Positions 11,945 to 23,292 of a DNA stretch of 64,000 nucleotides are shown here, piece by piece. How positions within the stretch are numbered: the first letter of the stretch is position 1; every line of letters begins with the position of its first letter. The DNA comes from Bdellovibrionales bacterium (GTDB lineage: Bacteria > Bdellovibrionota > Bdellovibrionia > Bdellovibrionales > Bdellovibrionaceae), in assembly GCA_016713585.1 (NCBI GenBank), contig JADJOV010000002.1:62001-126000 (forward strand), in the 5' to 3' direction. A model generated the notes under the pieces. It saw only the letters and a program-made list of their open reading frames with translations. It was not told the origin of the DNA and searched no databases. The translations under genes were made by a program, and so were the position numbers.

Positions 11945-11959
11945 CAATTTTCAAAGAAC
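11945..11959 (-). promoter_or_regulatory. boxA-like antitermination site before 23S
   Basis: Minus strand reads GTTCTTTGAAAATTG, matching bacterial rRNA boxA (NusB/S10 site) and almost identical to the copy ahead of 16S at 13792-13806. Confidence 0.6.
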
Positions 11960-11986
11960 TACTTCCAAAATCTTGAGTCTGTTAGA

Positions 11987-12063
<77 letters not shown>

Positions 12064-12167
12064 ATGCCTTCACTCTTTCAAAACTAAATAGCTAGAGAAT
12101 TTTCGGGCACATGCCGAAGCACGTTTGACCTAGAGATGTACCATTCTGCAAGCAGACTGGTAAAAAC

Positions 12168-13691
<1,524 letters not shown>

Positions 13692-13791
13692 AATTCTGTA
13701 TTCAAAACAAGCGTGGCTTGTTTTGTTCGTTTTCAATAAATTTGTTTAGCATTTTACTGCTAAGAGCCCAAAAATTCTATTTCTAGCTATT

Positions 13792-13806
13792 CAGTTTTCA
13801 AAGAAC
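13792..13806 (-). promoter_or_regulatory. boxA-like antitermination site in the 16S leader
   Basis: Minus strand GTTCTTTGAAAACTG lies about 100 bases before mature 16S and just before the 16S processing-stem arm. It matches boxA of other rRNA leaders and the copy at 11945-11959. Confidence 0.65.
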
Positions 13807-13829
13807 GATTCGTTGTTTGCGAGGTGGTA

Positions 13830-13858
13830 GATCTAAGTGATCTTTCCGTCCCCGTCAA
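13830..13858 (-). promoter_or_regulatory. Possible second rRNA promoter (P2)
   Basis: Minus strand TTGACG, 17 bases, TAGATC, between tRNA-Ala and 16S. The -35 is good and the -10 weak (3 of 6). It could supply 16S independently of the promoter ahead of tRNA-Ala. Confidence 0.3.
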
Positions 13859-13900
13859 CACATTTTTCAGAATTATTTATACTGAAGTGTGTCGAGTACT

Positions 13901-13976
<76 letters not shown>

Positions 13977-13990
13977 AAAAATGCTTGCTG

Positions 13991-14019
13991 GTTATGCTTC
14001 AGTGGAGAGTTTGGGTCAA
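13991..14019 (-). promoter_or_regulatory. Probable rRNA operon promoter (P1)
   Basis: Minus strand TTGACC (14014-14019), 17-base spacer, CATAAC (13991-13996). The start would fall about 8 bases before tRNA-Ala, so that tRNA would be the first transcribed element. Confidence 0.5.
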
Positions 14020-14100
14020 ATGTTTTTTCGGAAAATTTTGCCTGCCTGATTGTTGCGCACACATGGTTCAACAATTCAGAATGACACAGATAAGTGGGGT

Positions 14101-14758
14101 TTATGCAGATGCAGTGGTTCGAGACGCAAGCAGTCGGGTTAGCCATTTTTTTTCAAACCTGAGGTCAAAACCAACGGAATCGCCGCCATCCAGGATCGCC
14201 AGGTAAACCTTTTTCAGAATTTCAACCTCATGATTTGAACTTTCTGAGCCAAGACTCTCTTCAATCGCCTCATAGACTGAAACTAGGTCGGGGGTTGTAA
14301 CGACTTTTGGAATTCGGGACATATCTAAACCAAGTATTTCTTTGGGCTTGAATCCAACCAGTGTCTCAGTGAGAAGCACCTTCTTTGTGTTTTGGAAATT
14401 GATTTGAACAAAGGGGCGATTGTCTGAATCACTTCTCGTTAATACCTCTGAAATGTCATCTGATTCGAATGAGAACACCTTTCCATCTGCTTCCTGGAGA
14501 ATGGAGACCCTTCCGACAGCGCTAACCTGAACCCGAAGGCCTCCTGATTGATCAACAAAGTTCAGAATGACATCGACATGTTTTTTTGTGACTTTGTGAT
14601 TGGATTGACTCAATGGCCCCCCATGGTTCTTGTTTCAACATTTCTATCGACCACGAAGGACAAGTACTTAAGGGATCAGGGTGGTCTTTTATTGGAAGTC
14701 CACTCTTTTTTTTTAAAGCCTCCGGGAAAGACATGAATTTCGCCTCAATTCTATACAT
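14101..14758 (-). CDS. Hypothetical protein (one frameshift)
   Basis: Unrecognised. Two overlapping frames appear to be one gene of about 218 codons. The N-terminal part runs from ATG 14758 (MYRIEAKFMSFPEALKKKSG) to a run of six G (plus-strand C 14617-14622). Removing one G joins it to the frame that continues QSNHKVTKKHVDVILNF down to 14101. Without the join the second part would need a TTG start with no ribosome site. The protein is soluble and of mixed alpha/beta composition; it has no signal and no motif I can name. It reads toward the rRNA operon but ends before its promoter. Confidence 0.55.
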
Positions 14759-14859
14759 GAATCTTGGCCCAACCAGGATTCTATCTGGTTTAGGACATAT
14801 GGAGTCAGCCGACGTGATAATTTCTTGCCGGATCTGTTCGAATTTGAGATTGATCTAGT

Positions 14860-15165
14860 ATGATTATTCAGCGATGGCAGGCGCCACTTAATTTGACTCA
14901 GCTACAGGCTAGACTTATTCTTGAAAACGAAGGGCTTGAGCCCTATGAAGAAGTCTTTGGCCCCCACGAAAAAATCAGAGAGCACAAACATCCTTTCAGT
15001 GAAGTGAGAGTCGTCATCAGCGGAGAGATGCTCTTTAACATCTCAGGCAATCAATTTTCACTGAGACCAGGAGACAGGGTCGAGGTCCCTGCTAACACCA
15101 AACACTCTCATTCAATCATGGGAGGCACGCCTTGCTGTTGCGTGTGCGCTGAAAGAATTATTTAG
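14860..15165 (+). CDS. Small cupin-domain protein
   Basis: The 101-residue product is a single cupin barrel. Residues about 39-60 read HEKIREHKHPFSEVRVVISG, matching cupin motif 1 (HxH...E...G), and LRPGDRVEVPANTKHSH matches motif 2 with its PG turn and final His. Three His and one Glu would hold a metal. The end is Cys-rich (CCCVC), which is less usual. Its C-terminus overlaps the end of convergent rarA by 8 bases. The substrate cannot be inferred; a divergent promoter with the 14758 gene is likely. Confidence 0.75.
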   Translation: MIIQRWQAPLNLTQLQARLILENEGLEPYEEVFGPHEKIREHKHPFSEVRVVISGEMLFNISGNQFSLRPGDRVEVPANTKHSHSIMGGTPCCCVCAERII

Positions 15166-16432
15166 GTTCGCCACGTATCCAACGTAGGTAATCACTCATT
15201 GTTTTCTCGAATCCGCGCTCTTGAGGAACAAAAAACTTTGCCTCTTGGTCTTGATTCGATCTGTAATTCTGACCATTCCACCCACGTGGAGCCCGCTGAG
15301 GAGTCTCGTATTTTGTGGGGGTGCTTAAAGGTACACATTTTTGGCTAACCTTTAGAATTTGCGGTATCTCTACCAGGGGTTGGCGACGGACATAATCAAT
15401 TGCCTTATTGATTGCAAGGTAGGAACTGTCCGATTTAGGTGCTGACGCCAAATAGAGGCTCACTTGAGCTAGAGGAATTCTTGCCTCTGGCATTCCCAAA
15501 AATTCGCACGCTTGGAAGCCAGAAATAGCTAAGGTCAATGCTCGTGGGTCCGCATTTCCTACGTCTTCAGATGCCAGGACCACAAGCCTTCGTGCCAAAT
15601 AGACGGGATCCTCCCCAATCTCCAACGCCTGGGCTAAATACAGCAAGGCCGCATCTGGATCGCTCCCTCTTATAGACTTGATAAAGGCAGAAATTAAATC
15701 AGACCTATAAGACTTATCAGCATTTTTATTTAAATGCTGATGACTCAAAATCCGGTTTATATCCTCAATTTGAATTGGACTTCTTTTGATTAAAAACTGC
15801 CTATAGCAGGATTCGATAAGATTTAAGAAACGTCGACAATCACCCTGCGATGACTCAATCACAAACTCAAGAGTGGTGATTTCCAAAAATGGGCTCTGAA
15901 TCTCTAATTTGTCCAGGGCCCTCTGATAAATACTCAAAAGATCTTTCTTCTCGAGGGCTTCAAAACGTATAACATGACACCGACTTAAAAGGGCCCGAGT
16001 TAGCTCATAATGGGGATTTTCAGTCGTTGCTCCTAGCAAATACAAATATCCCTTTTCAAGTGCAGACAGAAAAGCATCTTGCTGGATTTTTGTCAGTCTA
16101 TGGATTTCATCAACAAAAAGGAGTGTTCTCTGTCCATTTGCTCTCCGATGGATAGCCTGTTCGATGATTTCACGAATTTTTGAGGCGTTAAGGTCCATCG
16201 CCTGGTTTGTTTCAAAATGGGCCCCGACTGAGCTAGCTAAACACATAGCTGCCGAGGTCTTGCCACTTCCAGGAGGCCCCCACAGAATAAGACTCACAAG
16301 TTGGCCTGCCTGAACTTGACTGAGCAGCGACTTTGCCGGGTCCAAGGCTGGCTGTTGACCAACGATATCCATCAGACACTGCGGTCTCAGCTTCTCTGCG
16401 AGTGAAATAAATTCAAAATGATCGATCGACAC
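15158..16432 (-). CDS. rarA: Replication-associated recombination ATPase RarA (MgsA)
   Basis: AAA+ ATPase of the clamp-loader/WRNIP1 family that acts at stalled replication forks. The 424-residue protein has Walker A WGPPGSGKT (51-59), Walker B LLFVDEIHR (104-112), sensor 1 GATTENP with the following LLSRCHV arginine-finger region, and the C-terminal tetramerisation part containing SAFIKSIRGSDPDAALLYLA and ASEDVGNADP. Length is a little below the usual 440-450. The frame is intact. It follows the lipoprotein gene by 18 bases on the same strand. Confidence 0.93.
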   Translation of the reverse strand: MSIDHFEFISLAEKLRPQCLMDIVGQQPALDPAKSLLSQVQAGQLVSLILWGPPGSGKTSAAMCLASSVGAHFETNQAMDLNASKIREIIEQAIHRRANGQRTLLFVDEIHRLTKIQQDAFLSALEKGYLYLLGATTENPHYELTRALLSRCHVIRFEALEKKDLLSIYQRALDKLEIQSPFLEITTLEFVIESSQGDCRRFLNLIESCYRQFLIKRSPIQIEDINRILSHQHLNKNADKSYRSDLISAFIKSIRGSDPDAALLYLAQALEIGEDPVYLARRLVVLASEDVGNADPRALTLAISGFQACEFLGMPEARIPLAQVSLYLASAPKSDSSYLAINKAIDYVRRQPLVEIPQILKVSQKCVPLSTPTKYETPQRAPRGWNGQNYRSNQDQEAKFFVPQERGFEKTMSDYLRWIRGEPK

Positions 16433-16450
16433 GCTGACCTTATAACAGGT

Positions 16451-17125
16451 CTAGAAGGTATTCTCAACAGTGATTGGCGTTGAAACTCTGACTGAACTTT
16501 GATTGCCCTTTGAGTCTGTCTTGACCCCTATAACTGTCAAAGTTGCCACCGAAGTCCCGGGACCACCCTCTGCGGAAACCCCTCCGCAAATCAAATTGCA
16601 AAGTCCACTTCCCTGCCGATAGTTGCAGTTATTCGCAACCCCGGCGGTTTCTCCATTGCCAGATGCGGTAAAACATTCCTTGTGCTTCGCTGTCGAAGTA
16701 CCATAGAGAGTCCCATTCCAAAGCTTAGCATCATCCAATACAGCCGAATCTTTTTGCGGAATTCCAAAAAGAACGGCCATTTCTTCAAGAGAAAAGGCGC
16801 AGGACACCTTAATCGCACTTGAATCACTGGAAGCTATGTTCACCGAAATAATGTCGAGATCTGACTCTGGATCATTCCATGTGATTCGTGGCTTCTTAAG
16901 AGAGAAGTATTTGGATGTGACATCATAAGTGCGAGTCCCAGACATGGGGGCCTTGAGCTCAGCATATTGCGCCGCGCAGCTCTGGGTCCCTTTTGGAATT
17001 AATGTTCCAAAGTCGGTTCCAAGAGTTATTTCCAAATCAGAAGTTCCTTGGGAACAACCTACGCACAACCACACTAGGCAAAAAAAAGAAAGGAAATTTA
17101 ACTTTGCTTTTAAACCTGTGTACAT
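16451..17125 (-). CDS. Predicted lipoprotein of unknown function
   Basis: I chose the internal ATG at 17125 because it gives a clean signal (MYTGLKAKLNFLSFFCLVWL) with lipobox CVGC; the open frame extends to 17194. The mature part of about 200 residues has several cysteines (SCAAQYAEL, CNYRQGSGLCNLICGG), suggesting disulfides, and Ser/Thr/Gly-rich beta-type text resembling an extracellular sandwich fold. No family recognised. It lies between pilQ and rarA on the same strand, so it could be exported together with pilus parts, but nothing in the sequence proves this. Confidence 0.6.
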   Translation of the reverse strand: MYTGLKAKLNFLSFFCLVWLCVGCSQGTSDLEITLGTDFGTLIPKGTQSCAAQYAELKAPMSGTRTYDVTSKYFSLKKPRITWNDPESDLDIISVNIASSDSSAIKVSCAFSLEEMAVLFGIPQKDSAVLDDAKLWNGTLYGTSTAKHKECFTASGNGETAGVANNCNYRQGSGLCNLICGGVSAEGGPGTSVATLTVIGVKTDSKGNQSSVRVSTPITVENTF

Positions 17126-17211
17126 TGCAACCTCACTTTCTATTCTAATTCTCAATGAATCGTACGCATAGTGTAATGTTTGAATTATTCTCAATTTGAG
17201 TCTTAAAAAAA

Positions 17212-19480
17212 CTATAAGGAAACTCCTTCCTTGGCCTGCGCATTTGGCACATCCGGGGAAATGATTCTCGGTGTAAGGAAAATCAGTAGTTCAGTCTTGG
17301 ATTTGCTTTCAGCTTTGCTTCGAAAAAGCGCGCCCAGAAAAGGTATATCCTTTAAGACTGGCACCCCGTTAACACCTTCTGTCGTATCAGTTTGATACAA
17401 GCCGCCAATTGTGGCGGTCTGTCCATCTCGAACCAAGATATTTGTGTCAACGGCTCGACTGTTGGTTGTGATGGATCCGGTCGGATTGACTGACCCCACT
17501 GTCCGAGTCACACTTACTTTCATCGTTACGTAATTGTCTGGAGTAACAATAGGTGTCACATTCAAGACTGTAGGTATATTAGTATCCTTATAGGTCACTG
17601 TTGGTGCACCTCCTGCTGATGATGACTGCTGAATAGTTGGCGTTGTCAAAACCTGAGTGACGTTCATTGATGCCGCAAGCCCCGTCAAAGTCATGATTCT
17701 GGGAGAGGAAATTACTTTCACATTATCCTCGGACTCAGCCAGACCTAGGCTTGCGTCTAAATCGCCCAAAAAAGGCAAAGATCCATATTTCATGCCTAAC
17801 GAAAGGTCCGCCGCTGGCACATTCTGACCAACCAGCAGCTTAGGTTGGAGAGTTTGACCGCCAATGACCTGAGATCCTTTGTCAAAACTCCAGCGAATTC
17901 CCATGTTCCTGGAGAACTTCTCGCTGGCTTCAACGACTTTGGCTTCAATAAGAACTTGCTTAATTGGCATATCAAGGTTTTTCACGAGCTTATCGATTAA
18001 GTTCAGATTGTGCTCTGTATCTTGAATAATTAACTTTCCGTTATTTGGATCTTCGACAATTTTTGTCGTTGGAGACTCTTTGCCTCCTTCTTTGAGCAGT
18101 TCTTTGATGCTTTTTGAAACGTTGGAAACGGTTGCAAAATTAACGAAAAAATTACGAACTAGAAGGGGCTGGGTTTGTTTCTGGGCATCCATGAGGTCTC
18201 GGGCCTCTTTTTCCTCGGCCTGTAATTTTTTAATGGTCGCAATTCGCAATATATTTCCCTGCCTTTGGTAACTCAAATCACTCATACGCAACATTGTGAT
18301 AAAGGCTTGGTCCCACGGAACCTGTCGGAGTTTCATTGTTGTTTGGCCGTCAACATCTTTATCAATGATCATATTGACTCCAGTTTCCTCCATAAAAAAT
18401 CGAATGGCCTGCCTGAGGTCCGTCCGATTGAATTCAACAGAAATTCGTTTCCCATAGAATTTAGTGCTCCCCGCTAAGAATTCAGAGAGGGCCTGGCTGG
18501 TCAAAATTCTGGAGTCATTGAGATTGATATTGAGATCCCCATCAGCTAAAGGCTCCGCAGCAACAACGTGATCTCCTGGATTTTGATCAGAGTTGTGAAC
18601 TGAACCCTGACCTTGGTTGATGCTTGATGCGGTTGGAGCCATTCCAGAAGCTGTTGAATCAGAGGAGACGATGAGTAACATATTTCCCTCAACCTGCACA
18701 AAGGGCTCAGACGAGCCCTCTCGGAGCTGAATAACAAAGCGAGATACTTTTGACCCGGAAGACTGATAGGCATCAATAGCCCCGATAGCACCGTTGAAAT
18801 CCTTTGTGTTCAAGGAGCGCTTGAGGCGGGCTGGCAATCTTGAATTAGAAACTTCGATAATAAATTGCTTGAGCTCTGGATTCGACCGGGTGGTGTAAGT
18901 CAGAGGTGCAGTTCCTTCGATCACCACAGTTCCACCTGACTCATTTGCTTTATAGTTTAAATTAACAATCTCGACAGTCTTTTGACGTCCTGCTGGGGCT
19001 GGCGTCATCTCCGAAGGTGGCTGGACAGCTTCGGCTGGGGGCGCTGCAATGTTTTCAACTGGAGGTGGGGGTTGCTCAACCTGCTGCTGTTGAGTATTGT
19101 CCTCTAAAGTCAAGGCGCCTTCATTTGGGTCTGTTGGAGGTTGGGATGTGTCAGCAATTGGCGGAGGCGGTTCTTGTGGGGGGAATGGGTTCTTGAGATT
19201 GTTGAGACTGTTGAGCTTCCTTTTCCCCGCCCGTGTTGTTCAGATCATCGAGAAATTCATCCTCTGCAGGTTTAGCTTCAGAATTTTGCGAGTCCTCAAG
19301 CGTGGCCTCACCACTTGGGTCACCTGACGCGACTTCTGCGGACAAATCATCTGGAGGGGCCTGGTCGGAGGAATCTTCGGGCCCCGTTGCACACCCTAAA
19401 CTCACAAGAAAGATTGCCACCACATAAAAATTTCGCGCTCTCATTTGAAGCCCGAATATGCCCCGTGTTTTGTTCTTCAT
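17212..19480 (-). CDS. pilQ: Type IV pilus secretin PilQ (one frameshift), predicted lipoprotein
   Basis: Outer-membrane channel for the pilus. The secretin frame (17212 to about 19175) has an AMIN domain (peptidoglycan binding), a short secretin N0/STN region (GVNMIIDKDVDGQTTMKL), an N1-like domain, and the secretin core. The core signature includes VEASEKFSRNMGI, VKVISSPRIMTL and GQTATIGGLYQTDTT followed by PFLGALFRSK. Six G at 19178-19183 (five expected) shift the frame. The upstream frame supplies a start and a signal with lipobox LVSLGC, then an acidic Pro/Gln linker. Joined length is about 755 codons. A lipobox on PilQ itself is notable. It is the last gene of pilMNOPQ. Confidence 0.88.
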
Positions 19481-19492
19481 AATTCCTCCGCA

Positions 19493-20170
19493 CTATTTTC
19501 CTGGCTGTAACTTAATTACCTTTGGCTGCTGGTTTACAATTCCGACCTCCTCGAATGTCTCAATGATGACGATTTCTCCCTCACGAATAGCAGCTACATA
19601 CCCGTTATTTCGCCCGATTTTAGTTCTCTTGTTGACGATATGAACCTTTCGTTCAGGGTCCCCTTGATCTAAAATCAACGCACGCGGATTCGCGACTTCC
19701 CAAATGATTCCAACAATTTCCTGCCTATCTAAATCTATTTTGATAAGTGGATCTAAAATCTCAATGTTTTGCTCTGTCTTTTGGCCCCCGCCACTGACAA
19801 TGGCTTTTTTCTGAAAAGACTTGTGAATCATAAACGGATCTCGACGGCCGGTTGGATCATAGACATATTCTTCCTTCACCGAACCACCCTGCTGGGCTGC
19901 CAGGGCGGACGATGATGACGGGTTTTCTGAGGCGGACCCTTCATCAGAGGGCGATCCGGCTGGTGATACGGCAGACTCGGGTCCCAACAGCTCACTTGGC
20001 ACCGGTGATGGAGCTGCAGGGGAAGGCTTCTTGGGGGGCGGAGTGGCGGGCGGCACTGAAGCAGGAGTAGCGCCTTCAGCCGGCGGAGATACCTCTGTCG
20101 GGGCTGCTACTTTTTCCTGACTCAAAGCCAGGTTTGATACAAAGAGGATCCCCAGGATGCAAAACTTCAT
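19493..20170 (-). CDS. pilP: Type IV pilus assembly protein PilP
   Basis: Periplasmic link between the PilNO inner-membrane complex and PilQ. I place the start at ATG 20170 (MKFCILGILFVSNLALSQ, a signal peptide) because the longer open frame runs antiparallel to no known domain and overlaps pilO. A Pro/Ala/Ser-rich linker of about 90 residues follows. The PilP domain then begins at YDPTGRRDPFMIH and continues DLDRQEIVGIIWEVANPRALI and INKRTKIGRNNG-type beta text, matching the family's HQ/secretin-interacting fold. The usual lipobox is absent, which fits with PilQ carrying one instead. Confidence 0.85.
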   Translation of the reverse strand: MKFCILGILFVSNLALSQEKVAAPTEVSPPAEGATPASVPPATPPPKKPSPAAPSPVPSELLGPESAVSPAGSPSDEGSASENPSSSSALAAQQGGSVKEEYVYDPTGRRDPFMIHKSFQKKAIVSGGGQKTEQNIEILDPLIKIDLDRQEIVGIIWEVANPRALILDQGDPERKVHIVNKRTKIGRNNGYVAAIREGEIVIIETFEEVGIVNQQPKVIKLQPGK

Positions 20171-20762
20171 TGTTTCGCCCCTCAGACTTTTTTGCATCCT
20201 CAGAGTTAAGTCGATATCCAACCACCGTCCCCTCAAACTTGAGGTGACCTTTCTCCCTGCTGGTGCCCAACTGAATTTTGAAGTCTTGAATTCGAATGAG
20301 CCTCTCTGAAGTAGAAGCATGATAGATGAAAAGCGCAATATCTCCATAAGTTGAGTCATCAATCGTGATCCGCACAGGGACCTCATCCACAATATCTTTA
20401 TGAACAGGCGCCTGAGGCGTCATAGCCTTAATTTTGGCGCGAGACGCCTGGCTAAAAACAGTAATCTGCCGGTTCATATCAAAAGACGTCAGCTGATTTG
20501 GCAATTTCTTTGAAATTTCTTGAAATTGAGTTCCCAATCCCCCAACAATTTCTTTGATTCTTTTTTCTTCCTTCAACGCAATTTCAGTTTCCTTCTTTTT
20601 GACTTCTTCGACCTCTAATGCATTTGCGGCCGCAGAAATCTCAGTTTCAAGAACATGACCGTCATCAAAAATAAAATAGTAGTAGAGACCACCCAAAGCA
20701 CCGCCAAACAAAAATATCTGAGAGATTGTTAGAGCTAACAGCTTCTCTATGACCTTCCTCAT
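20076..20762 (-). CDS. pilO: Type IV pilus assembly protein PilO
   Basis: Inner-membrane partner of PilN. One N-terminal membrane helix (LALTISQIFLFGGALGGLYYYF), a long charged coiled coil (EVEEVKKKETEIALKEEKR), and a C-terminal ferredoxin-like domain (VRITIDDSTYGDIALFIYH) with family spacing. The frame runs 95 bases into pilP and ends in atypical text. One extra A in the run at 20188-20193 would instead stop it just before the pilP start (after EDAKK), leaving a GGGGCG site for pilP. I suspect a one-base loss there; the true end is then near 20185. Confidence 0.85.
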   Translation of the reverse strand: MRKVIEKLLALTISQIFLFGGALGGLYYYFIFDDGHVLETEISAAANALEVEEVKKKETEIALKEEKRIKEIVGGLGTQFQEISKKLPNQLTSFDMNRQITVFSQASRAKIKAMTPQAPVHKDIVDEVPVRITIDDSTYGDIALFIYHASTSERLIRIQDFKIQLGTSREKGHLKFEGTVVGYRLNSEDAKKSEGRNNEVLHPGDPLCIKPGFESGKSSSPDRGISAG

Positions 20763-21355
20763 TGGTCCTTCTCCAATTTTGCGGAAATCTCAAAATCCCT
20801 AATCTTCTGACCATCCAAAATCGCTTCTGTTGTGCCGCTCGGCTGAACATCATTTAGAAATACACTTCGACTCAAAGCCTCTATAAAGCTTGCAATGTCT
20901 GAATCAGTCATAGCTTGACCACGAAGAGACAATTTGGTTTTAGTAAACTCAAGCTCTTTAAGCCAGACTCTTTCCGGTATAACCTGTTGAAATAAATCCA
21001 ATATTTGAATTTCGCGCAGGCGATCTTTCGAAAGAGTCTGAATAATCTCGATTTGCTTTTTGATTTTCTTTTCGTCTTCTTGGAACTTTTTAATTTCACG
21101 AACCGCACGGTCTGCTTTTTGATTGAATGCCTGAAGTTCAACTATAGAATTGGTTATCGATTCCTTTTTTGCTCTGAGTTTGGGAATTGTAATGGATTCA
21201 TAAATAAACAAAGCGGCTGGAATCAAGATCAACACCAACACCCTGACAATGACTTGCCTTTGAATCTCAGAAGGTGCCATCCCGTCGAGGGTGGGCGCTA
21301 TGACATTTGCCTGTTCGCTTGTGGTCTGCGCACCCAGGAGATTAACGCGAATCAT
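20759..21355 (-). CDS. pilN: Type IV pilus assembly protein PilN
   Basis: Bitopic inner-membrane protein. It begins MIRVNLLG, the conserved cytoplasmic motif that docks on PilM. One membrane helix (IVRVLVLILIPAALFIYESI), a periplasmic coiled coil, and a ferredoxin-like fold with the typical VWLKELEFTKTKLSLRGQA text follow. At 198 residues the size is right. It overlaps both pilM (14 bases) and pilO (4 bases), a tight co-translated set. Confidence 0.92.
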   Translation of the reverse strand: MIRVNLLGAQTTSEQANVIAPTLDGMAPSEIQRQVIVRVLVLILIPAALFIYESITIPKLRAKKESITNSIVELQAFNQKADRAVREIKKFQEDEKKIKKQIEIIQTLSKDRLREIQILDLFQQVIPERVWLKELEFTKTKLSLRGQAMTDSDIASFIEALSRSVFLNDVQPSGTTEAILDGQKIRDFEISAKLEKDQ

Positions 21356-22402
21356 GAGTCACCCAACTTTCGAAGCCCGAGCCAAGGGCTATGGATGAAA
21401 ACGGCATAATTTGTTGAATGTAACTCGGAGAGATCTTGTTAGAGTTAACTTTGATCTTATGGAATGGATTCATTTCTTCAAATGGAATTCCAGTAGCCCG
21501 CCCAAGTGCGTCGATCATTCCGAAATTTTGAGCACTTCCCCCAGTATAAAAACAACGATTTGGAACGATTCCATTTGTGCTCGCGCTCAGGAATTCCAAT
21601 GAATTTCTGATTTCTTCTGAAACTTGGTCATTAGTTGCCGCCATGACAGAATGAATTTCAGCCGGAGTATCTTTTTTCGAAGAAGAATTAATCTTCAGTC
21701 CTTCTGCTTCTTGAAGACTGATTCCCAACACCTTCGAAATTTCATTTGAATAATTTGATCCGCCAACAGGAATATCACGACAGAATACAACCTCGCCGGC
21801 TTGCACGACGACAAAATTTGTAATATTTGCTCCAAAATTCAAAACGCCTATGATTTCATTTCGAAACTTCCCATAGTTAACCTCAAAAACATTGGCAAGT
21901 GCAAAACCACTCACATCGATTATCGCTGGCTTTAGACCAGAGGCCTGAATAACTTGAGTATATTGGGAAACAAGCTCATTTTGGGCCGCGACAAGAATAA
22001 CCTCCATTGTGTCAGGGGACTGAGAAACCGGAAGTATATGGTAGGCAAGTGAAACGTTATTGATATCAAACGGGATGTATTGCTCGGCCTCGAATCGCAG
22101 TTGGTTCTTGACCACCTTCTTGTCCATTTGAGGAATGGTGATTTTTTTTACAATGACTGCAGTTCCCCACATTCCCGTACAAACATTTCGTCGTTTAGTT
22201 TTCATTTCAGAAAGAAGTGCTTGAATGGCCATTTTAACTGACCCAATGTCAGTTAGATCTCCGGTCCCAACTGAATTTGCCGGTGTTGGAATGAGTGAGA
22301 AAGAATTTAAAGTTATTCCGGACCTCGATACATCGACCTCGGCAATCTTAATCGACGAAGATCCAATATCCAATCCTAGTAATTTTTTGTTGAAAAGAAC
22401 AT
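21342..22402 (-). CDS. pilM: Type IV pilus ATPase-fold protein PilM (one frameshift near start)
   Basis: Cytoplasmic actin-like protein that binds the PilN tail. It shows LDIGSSSIKIAEV (phosphate 1 loop), QLRFEAEQYIPFDI (family hallmark) and YTGGSAQNFGMIDAL (adenosine region). The uninterrupted frame begins only at a TTG at 22373. ATG 22402, preceded by AGGA, gives MFFSTKKLLGLDIG if one A is added to the run of six (plus-strand T 22383-22388), restoring the usual N-terminus. I therefore extend the gene to 22402. It is the first gene of pilMNOPQ. Confidence 0.9.
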
Positions 22403-22511
22403 GCTCATCCTAAGCAGCTTTCGGCTCAATTTCTATTATGGGTTTGTGTCCCAAGCGATGTCAAATCATCGACACCAGACAAAGGGCGAGACTGGGCACA
22501 AAAAGTGATTG

Positions 22512-23285
22512 TTAAAATCCTGGAAGAAAAAAACTAAAATAACTCAAGGCCAAGGTCTGTCCTCCTAGCACATAGACCAGCGCCGCAAGGGCTAAATAGG
22601 GACCAAAAGGGATAGCGGTCTTAAGCCCGCCCTTCGTCTTCAGCGCTATGAAAATTCCGATTGCAGAACCTGTCAGCGCAGAAACCATGATAACAAAAGG
22701 AATTGCCTTCCATCCTAAAATTGCCCCAATCCAGGCTAATAGCTTAATATCGCCTCCACCCATGCCCTCGTTCTTTGTAAATAGGAAATACAAGAAAGCA
22801 ATGAGCCAAAGGAAGCCTCCTCCAAGGAGGACACCAATAAAACTTTCTAACAATGAGCGATCAGGATTGAGCCAGGCTCCTGCAAGCCCAAGGACCACAC
22901 CAGATAATGTAAACTCATCGGGAAGAATCATGTGATCAAAATCTATAAAAGTGCAAATAACGAGACCAAAAATAAAAATCAAATACTCGAGTAAGGTCCA
23001 GGATAGTCCGTACTGGAGAAAGGCAGCACAAAACAAACTTGCCGTCAAAAATTCGACAAATGGATATCTTATGGAAAAGGAGGCCTTGCACGACCTGCAC
23101 TTTCCGCCAAGAAGAATCCACGAAACAATTGGAATGTTGTCATACCAAGCTACAATTGTATGGCAAGACTGACAATGAGACCGGGGCTTAACGACAGACT
23201 GGTTTTTTGGTAACCGATAGATTACAACGTTTCCAAAGCTTCCAAGTATGGCACCAAGGAGAAAAAAGAAGAAGGCCAATAACAT
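22512..23285 (-). CDS. pilD: Type IV prepilin peptidase / N-methyltransferase PilD
   Basis: Polytopic aspartyl protease that cleaves and methylates type IV prepilins. Paired CxxC motifs (CQSCH and CRSCK) lie in the first cytoplasmic loop, followed by the two active-site aspartates in FIDFDHMILPDE and GMGGGDIKLLAW. About eight hydrophobic segments and the GSFGNVVIYRLP opening agree with the family. The Met at 23285 starts directly at the first membrane helix, so I prefer it to the upstream start at 23333, which lies within the previous gene. It lies just downstream of the ABC pair and upstream of pilM. Confidence 0.93.
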   Translation of the reverse strand: MLLAFFFFLLGAILGSFGNVVIYRLPKNQSVVKPRSHCQSCHTIVAWYDNIPIVSWILLGGKCRSCKASFSIRYPFVEFLTASLFCAAFLQYGLSWTLLEYLIFIFGLVICTFIDFDHMILPDEFTLSGVVLGLAGAWLNPDRSLLESFIGVLLGGGFLWLIAFLYFLFTKNEGMGGGDIKLLAWIGAILGWKAIPFVIMVSALTGSAIGIFIALKTKGGLKTAIPFGPYLALAALVYVLGGQTLALSYFSFFLPGF

Positions 23286-23292
23286 TTCTTCG

